The notes under the pieces: model-generated
Database searches by the model: none
What the model saw: the letters and a program-made list of their open reading frames with translations, nothing else
Told to the model about the DNA's origin: nothing
Shown: one piece after another, positions 16,388 to 26,761 of the stretch
Position numbering within the stretch: position 1 is the stretch's first letter
How the letters are laid out: each line of letters opens with the position of its first letter
Translations under genes and position numbers: made by a program
From: Burkholderia sp. BCC1644
Lineage (GTDB): Bacteria; Pseudomonadota; Gammaproteobacteria; Burkholderiales; Burkholderiaceae
DNA: 64,000 nucleotides
NCBI RefSeq assembly: GCF_902833225.1
Contig: NZ_CADFEI010000004.1
Location: 186,001-250,000, forward strand
Direction of reading: 5' to 3'

Positions 16388-17854
16388 ATGTCCATCGAGA
16401 ACAGGGCAAACGGCGGCCAGCGCCGTTCGACGAAGATCATCGCAACGCTCGGGCCGTCGAGTTCGAGCGAAGCGGCCATCGAGGCGATGGCGCGTGCCGG
16501 CGCCGACGTGTTTCGCCTCAATTTCAGTCATGGCACGCACGACGACCATGCGGCGCGGCATACGGCAATCCGGACGGTCGAGGCTCGCCTGGGCCGGCCG
16601 ATCGGCATTCTGATCGACCTCCAGGGCCCCAAGCTCAGGGTCGGCAAATTCGCCCAGGGGCGAGAGCGCGTGGTCAAGGGGCAGACTTTCGTCTTCGACG
16701 CCGACGAAGCGCCGGGCGATGCGCACCGTGTGCACTTGCCGCATCCGGAGATTTTCGCGGCCGTACAGCCCGGCCATCAACTGCTGGTCGACGACGGCAA
16801 GCTCCGTTTCAAGGTGCGGAGTGCCACGCCGGGACGCATCGAAACGGAAGCGCTCGTCGACGGTGCGATCTCCGATCGCAAGGGCGTGAGCGTGCCGGAC
16901 GCGCCACTCGCGATACGGGCCATGTCACGCAAGGATCGCGACGATCTCGCGTTCGGGCTGTCGCTCGGCATCGATTGGGTCGCGCTCTCGTTCGTGCAGA
17001 CCGAAGCTGACGTGCGCGACGCGCGCAGCCTGATCGGTTCGCGGGCGAACATCGTCGCCAAGATCGAGAAACCGCAGGCCGTCGCGAACATCGCGGGCAT
17101 CATCGACGCGGCCGATGCGTTGATGGTGGCGCGCGGGGATCTTGGCGTGGAAATGTCGATCGAAGACGTGCCGGGCGTGCAGAAGCGGCTCGTGCGCCTC
17201 GCTCGCGCGGCCGGCAAGCCGGTCATCGTCGCCACGCAAATGCTCGAATCGATGACGTCGTCCCCGACGCCGACGCGCGCCGAGGCTTCCGACGTCGCCG
17301 CGGCCGTCTACGAAGGCGCCGATGCGGTGATGCTGTCGGCCGAATCGGCGTCGGGCGAATATCCGATCGACGCGGTGACTTTCATGCGGAAGATCGTGTC
17401 GACCGTCGAGGCCGATCCGCTGCGGCGTGAGCTCATGAAGGCGAACGCGACCGCGCATGCGCCGAATGCGACCGACGCGATCGGCGCGGCGATCGAGGCG
17501 GTGTCGGATACGCTGACGCTGGACGCAGCGGTGACCTATACGACGTCGGGCGCCACGGCGCTCCGGCTGTCGCGCCTTCGGCCGCGGGCCGCGATCCTGA
17601 GCCTGACGCCACACGTCGACGTCGCGCGACGGCTCACGCTGGCGTGGGGCGTGCATTCGCGCGTCGGCGCCGAGGCGGTCGGAATTGAAAACGTCGTCGA
17701 GATCGCAATCGCGGCGGCGCGCGAGGAAGGATTGTCGACGGGAGAACGGCCCGTCGTCGTCGCGGCCGGCGTGCCGTTCGGCCATCCCGGCTCGACCAAC
17801 CTGATGCGCATCGTCTGGCCGACGGAAATCGTTCAGGGCGGCTCGCCGGCCTGA
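16388..17854 (+). CDS. pyk: Pyruvate kinase
   Basis: 488 residues from the ATG at 16388, two bases after the glycerate kinase stop; the longer open frame to the left overlaps that gene and is a shadow. Domains in order: TIM barrel with TKIIATLGPSSSSEAAIEAM, LNFSHGTHDDH, small B domain (~75-170), active site AKIEKPQAVANI and MVARGDLGVEMSIEDVP, ATQMLESM, then the C-terminal allosteric domain. It converts PEP and ADP to pyruvate and ATP. Placed with glycerate kinase it completes the route glycerate to 2-phosphoglycerate to PEP to pyruvate. Probably a second, pathway-dedicated isozyme. Confidence 0.94.
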   Translation: MSIENRANGGQRRSTKIIATLGPSSSSEAAIEAMARAGADVFRLNFSHGTHDDHAARHTAIRTVEARLGRPIGILIDLQGPKLRVGKFAQGRERVVKGQTFVFDADEAPGDAHRVHLPHPEIFAAVQPGHQLLVDDGKLRFKVRSATPGRIETEALVDGAISDRKGVSVPDAPLAIRAMSRKDRDDLAFGLSLGIDWVALSFVQTEADVRDARSLIGSRANIVAKIEKPQAVANIAGIIDAADALMVARGDLGVEMSIEDVPGVQKRLVRLARAAGKPVIVATQMLESMTSSPTPTRAEASDVAAAVYEGADAVMLSAESASGEYPIDAVTFMRKIVSTVEADPLRRELMKANATAHAPNATDAIGAAIEAVSDTLTLDAAVTYTTSGATALRLSRLRPRAAILSLTPHVDVARRLTLAWGVHSRVGAEAVGIENVVEIAIAAAREEGLSTGERPVVVAAGVPFGHPGSTNLMRIVWPTEIVQGGSPA

Positions 17855-17915
17855 GCGCGTCCGTGCGCCGGCCTGCCGTCGGGGCGGTTATTTCCTGATA
17901 GACTCGCCAGCCGTG

Positions 17916-19067
17916 ATGATCGATTCCCGCCTCGCGACAGCGATCGTGGAACGCACGCTCGACGTGATTCCATTCGATGTCAATGTCATGGACGCGCACG
18001 GCTCGATCCTCGCGAGCAGCGACGCGAAGCGCGTCGGCGAACTGCACGCGGGGGCGCAGCTCGCGCTGGCCGGCGCGCGCACGGTCGAGATCGATGCGGA
18101 CATGGCACAACGCCTGCACGGCGTGCGGCCGGGCGTCAATCTGCCACTCAGCGTGCGCGGGCAGCTGTGCGGGGTGATCGGCGTAACCGGCGATCCGGCC
18201 GAGGTTCGCCGGTTCGGCGAGCTGCTGAGAATTACCGCGGAAATGCTCCTCGAACGCGAACAACTGACGCACGAGCTGCGCCAGAACGCGCGCCACCGCG
18301 AGGCGTTCGTGCTGCAGCTGATCGAGCGCCGGGGCGCGGCCGCCGAACTGGATGCGTGGGCGCAGCGGCTCGGCATCGACTGCGGGCTCCCGCGGGTCGC
18401 GATCGTCTGCCGTCTCACTCATGTCGATGCGAATCCCGAGGCCGGGGTGGCGCAGATCGAGCGGATGCAGTCGCAGCTCGCCGACGAGCGGCCACACCAG
18501 CTGACCGCGAAGACATCGTTCCGCGAACTCGTGATCTTCGATCCGATCGACGCGCGTGCGGTCGAACTCGACGCGGTGGCCGATGCCGCCCGCAAGGCGC
18601 TGGACGCGCTCGAGACGATCCTGGGCCAGAAGGCGACGCAGCCGTTCAAGCTGGCACTCGGCATCGCAATGGACGGCGTCGCCGGCTTCGAGCGTTCCTA
18701 CCAGTGCGCACTGACGACGCTCCGCGTCGGCATCGAGCGCATGCCGCAGCGGACGACGTTCTCGTATTACGAATTCAGTCTGCCGGTCCTGCTGTCGGGT
18801 ATGTCGCAGAGCTGGCAGGCTCAGCAATTGCAGTTGCCGCTCAAGCGGCTGCTTGCGTTGGGCCGGCGTTCCGGCCCGTTGCTCGATACCTTGCGGGCAT
18901 GGTACGCGTCGGACGGACACCTTGGGGCGACCGCCGCGCTGCTCGGCATCCACCGCAATACGCTCGACTATCGGCTGCAACAGGTTTGCGACGCGACCCG
19001 TCTCGATCTGTCGGTGATGGACGATCGACTCCTGCTGTATATCGCGCTGCAGATCAGCGAAAAATGA
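17916..19067 (+). CDS. cdaR: CdaR-type sugar diacid utilisation regulator
   Basis: 383 residues from the ATG at 17916; a GTG immediately before it is in frame. N-terminal sugar-diacid-recognition domain (residues ~1-130: FDVNVMDAHGSILASSDAKRVGELH; VRGQLCGVIGVTGDPAEVRRFGELLRIT), a central GGDEF-like linker domain, and a C-terminal HTH (LGATAALLGIHRNTLDYRLQQVC) of the PucR/CdaR type. In Escherichia coli CdaR activates glucarate/galactarate/glycerate genes, and the garK, pyk and MFS genes just upstream fit. It is 61 bases from pyk and may be co-transcribed. Confidence 0.92.
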   Translation: MIDSRLATAIVERTLDVIPFDVNVMDAHGSILASSDAKRVGELHAGAQLALAGARTVEIDADMAQRLHGVRPGVNLPLSVRGQLCGVIGVTGDPAEVRRFGELLRITAEMLLEREQLTHELRQNARHREAFVLQLIERRGAAAELDAWAQRLGIDCGLPRVAIVCRLTHVDANPEAGVAQIERMQSQLADERPHQLTAKTSFRELVIFDPIDARAVELDAVADAARKALDALETILGQKATQPFKLALGIAMDGVAGFERSYQCALTTLRVGIERMPQRTTFSYYEFSLPVLLSGMSQSWQAQQLQLPLKRLLALGRRSGPLLDTLRAWYASDGHLGATAALLGIHRNTLDYRLQQVCDATRLDLSVMDDRLLLYIALQISEK

Positions 19068-19076
19068 CTGCGGCCG

Positions 19077-19093
19077 CGCGCCGGACCGGCGCG
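19077..19093. other. GC hairpin after cdaR
   Basis: CGCGCCGG-A-CCGGCGCG, perfect 8-base arms nine bases after the cdaR stop but with no T tract. It may stabilise the mRNA end or support factor-dependent termination. Confidence 0.35.
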
Positions 19094-19220
19094 TGTGCCT
19101 GAACCGCGCTGGTCACGACACACCTTTCCTCTCTCCTCGCCAGACATGGCAAATCTGCTCACCGTGGTCGAGCGGGTTGGTCATCGACGCCAGTCGCCGC
19201 AAGGCATAAATTTCCAAGGT

Positions 19221-19242
19221 TGACGTGCTTATCCGCACGTCA
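19221..19242. promoter_or_regulatory. Perfect inverted repeat upstream of the bkd operon
   Basis: TGACGTGC-TTATCC-GCACGTCA, perfect 8-base arms, 74 bases before the E1 alpha start and just downstream of an AT-rich patch (CATAAATTTCC). It is a good candidate operator. The regulator is not next door, since no bkdR-like gene flanks the operon here. Confidence 0.5.
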
Positions 19243-19289
19243 GCCCGCGCGCAGGCCGGCAACCGGCCGCGCGTCCCCAAACAGCGTGA

Positions 19290-20549
<1,260 letters not shown>

Positions 20550-20551
20550 TC

Positions 20552-21592
20552 ATGGCGCAACAAGAGACAGGCACGGCGACGCAGCCGATGACGATGATCC
20601 AGGCGTTGCGCTCCGCGATGGACGTGATGCTCGGGCGCGACAGCGACGTGGTCGTGTTCGGGCAGGACGTCGGTTATTTCGGCGGCGTGTTCCGCTGTAC
20701 CGAAGGACTGCAGAACAAATACGGCAAGTCGCGCGTGTTCGATGCGCCGATCTCCGAAGGCGGGATCGTCGGCGCGGCGGTCGGGATGGGGGCGTACGGG
20801 CTGCGCCCCGTGTGCGAGATCCAGTTCGCCGACTATTTCTACCCGGCGTCCGACCAGATCGTGTCGGAAGGCGCGCGGCTGCGCTATCGCTCGGCCGGCC
20901 AGTTCATCGCGCCGATGACGATCCGGATGCCGTGCGGCGGCGGCATCTACGGCGGCCAGACGCACAGCCAGAGCCCGGAGGCGATGTTCACGCAGGTGTG
21001 CGGGTTGCGCACGGTGATGCCGTCGAATCCGTACGACGCGAAAGGGCTGCTGATCGCATCGATCGAGAACGACGACCCGGTGATCTTCCTCGAGCCGAAG
21101 CGGCTGTACAACGGGCCGTTCGACGGCCATCACGAACGGCCGGTCACGTCGTGGCTCAAGCATCCGGCGAGCGCGGTACCCGAGGGCTATTACACGGTGC
21201 CGCTCGATACGGCCGCCATCGTGCGGCCCGGCAACGATGTGACGGTGCTGACGTACGGTACGACCGTGCACGTGTCGCTCGCCGCGGCCGAGGAGACGGG
21301 CATCGACGCGGAGGTGATCGACCTGCGCACGCTGTGGCCGCTCGATCTCGACACGATCGTCGCGTCGGTCCGCAAGACCGGGCGCTGCGTCGTGGTGCAC
21401 GAGGCGACGCGCACCTGCGGCTATGGCGCGGAACTCGTGTCGCTGGTTCAGGAACACTGCTTCTACCACCTCGAAGCGCCGGTCGAGCGCACGACGGGCT
21501 GGGACACGCCGTATCCGCATGCGCAGGAATGGGCGTACTTTCCGGGCCCGACCCGGGTCGGTGAAGCGTTGCGACGCGTGATGGAGGCCTGA
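20552..21592 (+). CDS. bkdA2: Branched-chain 2-oxoacid dehydrogenase E1 beta
   Basis: 346 residues from the ATG at 20552, which has GGGAG seven bases upstream; an ATG at 20546 overlapping the E1 alpha stop is the alternative and adds two residues. Transketolase-like fold: VVVFGQDVGYFGGVFRCTEGL, FDAPISEGGIVGAAVGMG, QIQFADYFYPASDQIV and DLRTLWPLDLDTIVASVRKTGR are E1 beta hallmarks. It forms the alpha2beta2 E1 tetramer. The stop is one base before the E2 start. Confidence 0.96.
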   Translation: MAQQETGTATQPMTMIQALRSAMDVMLGRDSDVVVFGQDVGYFGGVFRCTEGLQNKYGKSRVFDAPISEGGIVGAAVGMGAYGLRPVCEIQFADYFYPASDQIVSEGARLRYRSAGQFIAPMTIRMPCGGGIYGGQTHSQSPEAMFTQVCGLRTVMPSNPYDAKGLLIASIENDDPVIFLEPKRLYNGPFDGHHERPVTSWLKHPASAVPEGYYTVPLDTAAIVRPGNDVTVLTYGTTVHVSLAAAEETGIDAEVIDLRTLWPLDLDTIVASVRKTGRCVVVHEATRTCGYGAELVSLVQEHCFYHLEAPVERTTGWDTPYPHAQEWAYFPGPTRVGEALRRVMEA

Positions 21593-21593
21593 G

Positions 21594-22904
21594 ATGGGGA
21601 TTCATGTCATCAAGATGCCGGATATCGGCGAAGGGATCGCCGAGGTCGAGCTGGTGGCCTGGCATGTGGAAGTCGGGCAGGTGATCAAGGAAGACCAGCC
21701 GCTCGCCGACGTGATGACCGACAAGGCGGCGGTCGAGATTCCGTCGCCGGTGACGGGCAAGGTGATCGAGCTCGGCGGCCGCATCGGCGAGATGATGGCG
21801 GTCGGCAGCGAGCTGATTCGCCTCGAGGTCGAAGGCGCCGGCAATCTGAAGGCCGGCGCACCGGTGCGGGAATCTAAGGTAGAAACCGCACCGGTCGCGG
21901 TGGCGCCGTCGAAGCCGGCGGCCGACCTGCCGGCCGAGCCGCCTGCACGGCCGGCGGCGAGTCACGCGCCGGCGAAGCCGCGTCGCGAGGAACCTGCGAC
22001 CCGGCCGCGTGCGGCGCTCGCGCCGGGCGAACGGCCGCTCGCGTCGCCGGCTGTGCGTCAGCGCGCGTGGGACATAGGCGTCGAGCTGCGCTATGTGCGC
22101 GGCACCGGTGAAGCGGGGCGGATCCTGCATGCGGACCTCGATGCGTATGCGGGCGCCGGTGGCGGTGCTGCGCGCCCGTCGCACGCGCACGGTTACGACG
22201 AACGCCACGACGAAACCGAAGTGCCGGTGATCGGCTTGCGGCGTGCGATCGCGCGCAAGATGCAGGAAGCGAAGCGCCGCATTCCGCACTTCAGCTACGT
22301 CGAGGAAATCGACGTCACCGAACTCGAATCGTTGCGCGCGGAACTGAACCGCCGCTACGGCGACACGCGTGGAAAGCTCACGCCGCTGCCGCTGCTGATC
22401 CGCGCGATGGTGATCGCGCTGCGCGATTTTCCGCAGATCAACGCGCGCTTCGACGACGAAGCGGGTGTCGTCACGCGCTACGGCGCGGTGCACATGGGCG
22501 TCGCGACGCAGACGGACGGCGGCCTCACGGTGCCTGTGCTGCGTCATGCGGAAGCGAAGGACGTGTGGTCGATTTCCGCCGAGATCGCCCGGCTCGCCGA
22601 TGCGGTACGCGCGAACCGCGCGCAGCGCGACGAGCTGAGCGGTTCGACGATCACGATTTCGAGCCTCGGCGCGCTCGGCGGCATCGTGTCGACACCGGTG
22701 ATCAATCATCCGGAAGTCGGCATCGTCGGCGTGAACCGGATCGTCGAGCGGCCGATGATCCGCGACGGCGCGGTCGTCGCGCGCAAGATGATGAACCTGT
22801 CGTCGTCGTTCGACCATCGCGTCGTCGATGGCGCGGATGCGGCCGAATTCATCCAGGCCGTGCGCGCGGTGCTCGAACGCCCGGCCATGCTGTTCGTGGA
22901 GTGA
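21594..22904 (+). CDS. bkdB: Branched-chain 2-oxoacid dehydrogenase E2 (dihydrolipoyl acyltransferase)
   Basis: 436 residues. Lipoyl domain at 1-80 with the lipoylated Lys in [14 protein letters not shown], a Pro/Ala-rich linker (~90-140), the peripheral subunit-binding domain ([30 protein letters not shown], ~145-180) and the catalytic domain ending in [18 protein letters not shown] with the active His-Arg-x-x-Asp-Gly. It transfers the acyl group to CoA and forms the complex core. One lipoyl domain only. Confidence 0.96.
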   Translation: MGIHVIKMPDIGEGIAEVELVAWHVEVGQVIKEDQPLADVMTDKAAVEIPSPVTGKVIELGGRIGEMMAVGSELIRLEVEGAGNLKAGAPVRESKVETAPVAVAPSKPAADLPAEPPARPAASHAPAKPRREEPATRPRAALAPGERPLASPAVRQRAWDIGVELRYVRGTGEAGRILHADLDAYAGAGGGAARPSHAHGYDERHDETEVPVIGLRRAIARKMQEAKRRIPHFSYVEEIDVTELESLRAELNRRYGDTRGKLTPLPLLIRAMVIALRDFPQINARFDDEAGVVTRYGAVHMGVATQTDGGLTVPVLRHAEAKDVWSISAEIARLADAVRANRAQRDELSGSTITISSLGALGGIVSTPVINHPEVGIVGVNRIVERPMIRDGAVVARKMMNLSSSFDHRVVDGADAAEFIQAVRAVLERPAMLFVE

Positions 22905-22909
22905 GCACG

Positions 22910-24301
22910 ATGAAGAACGAACACACCACACTGCTCGTCGTCGGCGGCGGCCCGGGCGGCTACGTCGCCGCGATTCGCGCCGGCCAGCTCGGCATCCCGA
23001 CCGTGCTCGTCGAACGCGACCGGCTCGGCGGCACCTGCCTGAATATCGGCTGTATTCCGTCGAAGGCGCTGATCCACGTGGCCGATGCGTTCGAACAGGC
23101 GTGCGGTCACGCGGGCGAAGGCGCGCTCGGGATCCGCGTGCGCACGCCCGAGATCGACATTGCGAAAAGCGTCGCGTGGAAGGACGGCATCGTCGACCGG
23201 CTCACGCGCGGCGTCGGCGCGCTGCTCAAGAAGAACGGCGTGCGCGTGCTGCATGGCGACGCACACGTAGTCGACGGCAAGACCGTCGATGTCGTCACCG
23301 GCGGCCACTCGGTGCGGATCAGTTGCGAACACCTGTTGCTCGCGACGGGCTCCGAGCCGGTCGAGCTGCCGACGATGCCGTTCGGCGGGCACGTCGTGTC
23401 GTCGACCGAAGCGCTGTCGCCCGCGACGTTGCCGAAGCGGCTGGTCGTCGTCGGCGCCGGGTATATCGGGCTCGAACTCGGGATCGTCTATCGCAAGCTC
23501 GGTGTCGACGTCAGCGTCGTCGAAGCGGCCGAGCGCGTGCTGCCCGCGTACGATGCCGAACTCTCGCGGCCGGTGGCCGACTCGCTCGCGCGGCTCGGTG
23601 TCCATCTGCGGCTCGGCCACAAGGTGCTCGGGCTGGCGGAGAAGGGCGCGGTGCGCGTGCAGGCCGCCGACGGCGCCGAGCAGACGCTGCCGGCCGATCG
23701 CGTGCTGGTGGCCGTCGGCCGCCGGCCGCGCGTCGACGGATTCGGGCTGGAGACGCTGCAGCTCGATCGCAACGGCCGTGCGCTGCGGATCGACGACGAA
23801 TGCCGGACGTCGATGCGCAACGTGTGGGCGATCGGCGACGTCGCCGGCGAGCCGATGCTCGCGCATCGTGCGATGGCGCAAGGCGAGATGGTCGCCGAGC
23901 TGATTGCCGGCCGGCGCCGCCAGTTCGTGCCGGCGTCGATTCCGGCCGTGTGCTTCACGGATCCCGAGATCGTGACGGCCGGCTGGTCGCCGGACGACGC
24001 GCACGCGGCCGGCGTCGATTGCCTGAGCGCATCGTTCCCGTTCGCGGCGAACGGGCGCGCGATGACGCTGCAGGCGACCGACGGGTTCGTGCGGGTCGTC
24101 GCGCGGCGCGACAACCACCTGATCGTCGGCTGGCAGGCCGTCGGGCGCGGCGTGTCGGAGCTGGCTGCCGCGTTCTCGCAGTCGCTGGAGATGGGCGCGC
24201 GGCTGGAGGATATCGGCGGCACGATCCATGCGCACCCGACGCTCGGCGAGGCGCTGCAGGAAGCGGCGTTGCGTGCGCTCGGGCATGCGTTGCATGTCTG
24301 A
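22910..24301 (+). CDS. lpdV: Dihydrolipoyl dehydrogenase E3
   Basis: 463 residues from the ATG at 22910, five bases after the E2 stop. FAD motif [19 protein letters not shown] at the N terminus, the redox disulfide [18 protein letters not shown] motif [39 protein letters not shown] and the C-terminal active-site His in [19 protein letters not shown]. It reoxidises the lipoamide of E2 with NAD. Last gene of the bkd operon, ended by a strong terminator. Confidence 0.96.
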   Translation: MKNEHTTLLVVGGGPGGYVAAIRAGQLGIPTVLVERDRLGGTCLNIGCIPSKALIHVADAFEQACGHAGEGALGIRVRTPEIDIAKSVAWKDGIVDRLTRGVGALLKKNGVRVLHGDAHVVDGKTVDVVTGGHSVRISCEHLLLATGSEPVELPTMPFGGHVVSSTEALSPATLPKRLVVVGAGYIGLELGIVYRKLGVDVSVVEAAERVLPAYDAELSRPVADSLARLGVHLRLGHKVLGLAEKGAVRVQAADGAEQTLPADRVLVAVGRRPRVDGFGLETLQLDRNGRALRIDDECRTSMRNVWAIGDVAGEPMLAHRAMAQGEMVAELIAGRRRQFVPASIPAVCFTDPEIVTAGWSPDDAHAAGVDCLSASFPFAANGRAMTLQATDGFVRVVARRDNHLIVGWQAVGRGVSELAAAFSQSLEMGARLEDIGGTIHAHPTLGEALQEAALRALGHALHV

Positions 24302-24321
24302 CGGGCGCTTGTGACACGGAG

Positions 24322-24360
24322 CCGCCGATGCGCAACGCACGCATCGGCGGTTTTCCGTTT
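24322..24360 (+). terminator. Rho-independent terminator of the bkd operon
   Basis: Perfect 11-bp stem CCGCCGATGCG (24322-24332) / CGCATCGGCGG (24340-24350), seven-base loop, then TTTTCCGTTT. Confidence 0.92.
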
Positions 24361-24397
24361 GCGGCACCGGTTTCCGTGCCGGCGCGTGCGCTGCTCG

Positions 24398-25498
24398 TCA
24401 AGACGGCGCGCGGTGGTCGACGTATTCCGCCGTCACCTCGCGATAGAACGCGTCGATCGCATCGACCATCTGCGACAGCCCCGGCTGTTCGAGCGGATAG
24501 TGGCCCGCGTTCTCCAGCATCGTCACCTTGACCGGCACGCGGCGAATGCGCGCAAGGAACGGTTCGCTCAGGTGCAGCGGCGTCCAGCGGTCCGCGGCCG
24601 GTTGCGTGAGCAGGACCGGACATACCGCGAAATCCTCCGGCTCGACCGCGGGCCGGTACGACATGTAGGAATCGAGAAACGCGATCGTCATCGCGTTGCC
24701 GGCGGAGGTGCGATCGGACAGCCACACCTTCAGCGCATCCGGGTCGTTGACGAGCGCGGACATCTTGCTGGCGAGCGTCATCGGCACGCGCATCGATTTA
24801 AGCGGGGTCATCGCGGTGAGATGCATCATCGGCCCGCCGACGCGGCTCATGAACACGTTGCGCGCGGTTTCGTCGCGCACCTGCTGAAGGCGCTGGTCGA
24901 GGAAGGTCATGCCGACGATGCCCTTGACCTTGCCGTTCAGCGCGGCCACGTGATACGTGAGCATGCCGCCCGCGCTCAGCCCGTACAGCACGATCGGCCG
25001 GTCGTCCTTCGCGCGCTCCGCGTCGATCAGGTCGCTGCCGGCGCGCACCCAGTCGTCGTAGCGAACCAGTGCGCCGTTGGCCACCTCGGTCATCCCGTAT
25101 TCGGGCATGTCGACCGCGATCGTTTCGTAGCCGCGGCGCGCCAGCTGCTCGCCGAGGATCATCGACATCTGCCGGCCGTTGGTGCCCACGCCATGGAACA
25201 GGATCACCTTCACCCGCGCCTGCGGGTTGCGGTACGTGTCGAGATGCATGCGATGGCCGTGCCAGGACCACCATTCTTCCGTCGGTTGCCGGCCGTTCTT
25301 CCACTGGAAGTCGGCCGGAAGGAATTTCTGCATGTCGCGCCAGACGGGCTGGTCTGCGTAGGTCCTGGGCATGGTGGCGGGCTCCGGTGGGGTGGGCGAA
25401 ACGGCATCGTCGGCCAGCGCCGGTGCGAGCGGTGCGCCCGACAGGCCGGCGGCCAGCAGTAGCGTGCGGGCCGGACGAAAGAGCGAGGAGAGCTTCAT
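24398..25498 (-). CDS. Exported alpha/beta hydrolase
   Basis: 366 residues from MKLSSLFRPARTLLLAAGLSGAPLAPALA, a good Sec signal; an upstream in-frame ATG gives 19 residues that would mask it. The nucleophile elbow is GLSAGG in VLYGLSAGGMLTYHV, the oxyanion region LFHGVGTNGRQMS, and a late His in LENAGHYPLEQPG. It hydrolyses an ester or similar bond, probably in the periplasm. Divergent from an AraC-type regulator 121 bases away, which may control it. Natural substrate unknown. Confidence 0.87.
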   Translation of the reverse strand: MKLSSLFRPARTLLLAAGLSGAPLAPALADDAVSPTPPEPATMPRTYADQPVWRDMQKFLPADFQWKNGRQPTEEWWSWHGHRMHLDTYRNPQARVKVILFHGVGTNGRQMSMILGEQLARRGYETIAVDMPEYGMTEVANGALVRYDDWVRAGSDLIDAERAKDDRPIVLYGLSAGGMLTYHVAALNGKVKGIVGMTFLDQRLQQVRDETARNVFMSRVGGPMMHLTAMTPLKSMRVPMTLASKMSALVNDPDALKVWLSDRTSAGNAMTIAFLDSYMSYRPAVEPEDFAVCPVLLTQPAADRWTPLHLSEPFLARIRRVPVKVTMLENAGHYPLEQPGLSQMVDAIDAFYREVTAEYVDHRAPS

Positions 25499-25619
25499 GG
25501 TGATCGACGCCGTGCGGGTTGCGATGTCGTCCATCATCGGCGCCCCGGCTCGCACGATCCATGCTGCGGCAGGCCAACCGCTTTAGAATCTAGGCCAACC
25601 CCACGTCGCGAGGCGTCTG

Positions 25620-26645
25620 ATGAATGTCTGGAACTTTGCCCGCAGCCCGGCTTCCGTCCTGCTGATGATCGAGTTCGGGCGTGACCGGAAGATCGCGTCA
25701 TCGGCATTGCTCAAGGGCTCGCAGCTCACGCTGAAGCAGCTTGCCGACCCCGATTTCACGGTGCTGGCCGCGCAGGAGCTGGCTGTTGCGTCGAACCTGC
25801 TGGATCTGACGTCCGGCGAGGCCGGCATCGGCCTGAAAGTCGGCCTGTCGTACCAGCTGTCTGCATACGGGCTGCTCGGTTACGGGCTGCTGAGCAGCGC
25901 GACGGGCATGGACGCGGTCGCGCTCGCCGGCCGCTACCTGGCGCTGACCTACACGTTCGTCGGGATGACGTTCCGCCGAATCGGGCCGCACGACGCGATT
26001 CAGTTCGACGCGTCGCCGGAGCTTGCCGCGAACGTGCAGCGTTTCTTCGTCGAACGCGCGATGGGCGCGACGTGCCGCGTGCTGCGCGACGTGATCGGCA
26101 GCGCGTTCGAACTCGCGACGTTCGACCTGGCGTGCGACGCCGGATCCGGTTCCGAAGCGAAACAGACGGTGCTCGGCGCGAAGATCCGGCATGGCCAGCC
26201 TGCCAGTACGCTCACGTTCGAACATGCGCATCTCGAGCGGCCGTTGCCGCAGGCGAATGCCGCGACCGCGGCGATGTGCGAGCGCATGTGTGCGGAGCTG
26301 ATGACACGCCGGCGCACGCGCGTCGATCTCGTGTCGTTCCTGAACGAGTACCTCGCCACGCGCCCGTTCGACCGGCCGCCGCAACTGAAAGACATCGCGA
26401 CGCTGCTCAACACGAGCGAGCGCACGTTGAAGCGCCGCCTGCAAGAAGAGGGTGCGTGCTTCCGCGACATCTCGAACGCGGTACGCAAGGCGCGTGCGCA
26501 GGCGCTGATCGCCGAGGGAAGCTTGTCGATCAAGGAGATCGCGGAGGAGCTGGGCTTCAGCGACATGTCGTCGTTCTCGCAGGCATACAAGCGCTGGACG
26601 GGTGTTGCGCCGAGCGTGTCGCGACAGGAAGCGACCGCTTCATAG
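25620..26645 (+). CDS. AraC family transcriptional regulator (Arabinose_bd type)
   Basis: 341 residues. The N-terminal ~200 residues fit the OruR/ArgR-like Arabinose_bd domain (GEAGIGLKVGLSYQLSAYGLLGYGLLSSATGMDAV), and the C terminus has the double HTH of AraC (LKDIATLLNTSERTLKRRLQEEGACFRDI and LSIKEIAEELGFSDMSSFSQAYKRWTGVAPS). It probably activates the divergent exported hydrolase. The ligand cannot be deduced. It ends just before a bidirectional terminator shared with the autotransporter gene. Confidence 0.92.
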   Translation: MNVWNFARSPASVLLMIEFGRDRKIASSALLKGSQLTLKQLADPDFTVLAAQELAVASNLLDLTSGEAGIGLKVGLSYQLSAYGLLGYGLLSSATGMDAVALAGRYLALTYTFVGMTFRRIGPHDAIQFDASPELAANVQRFFVERAMGATCRVLRDVIGSAFELATFDLACDAGSGSEAKQTVLGAKIRHGQPASTLTFEHAHLERPLPQANAATAAMCERMCAELMTRRRTRVDLVSFLNEYLATRPFDRPPQLKDIATLLNTSERTLKRRLQEEGACFRDISNAVRKARAQALIAEGSLSIKEIAEELGFSDMSSFSQAYKRWTGVAPSVSRQEATAS

Positions 26646-26673
26646 CATGTGAACCGCCACGACTTCGCCGATA

Positions 26674-26712
26674 AAAAAGCCCGTGGGCGACCTGACGCTC
26701 ACGGGCTTTTCC
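26674..26712. terminator. Bidirectional terminator between araC-type gene and autotransporter
   Basis: AAAAGCCCGTGGGCG (26675-26689) pairs with CGCTCACGGGCTTTT (26696-26710) with a single G-U, and both flanks are A/T-rich. It serves the two convergent genes. Confidence 0.88.
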
Positions 26713-26761
26713 GTTTCCACAGCGGGGCGGGCCGGCACGATCCGCGCCGGCCTGCGCGGCA

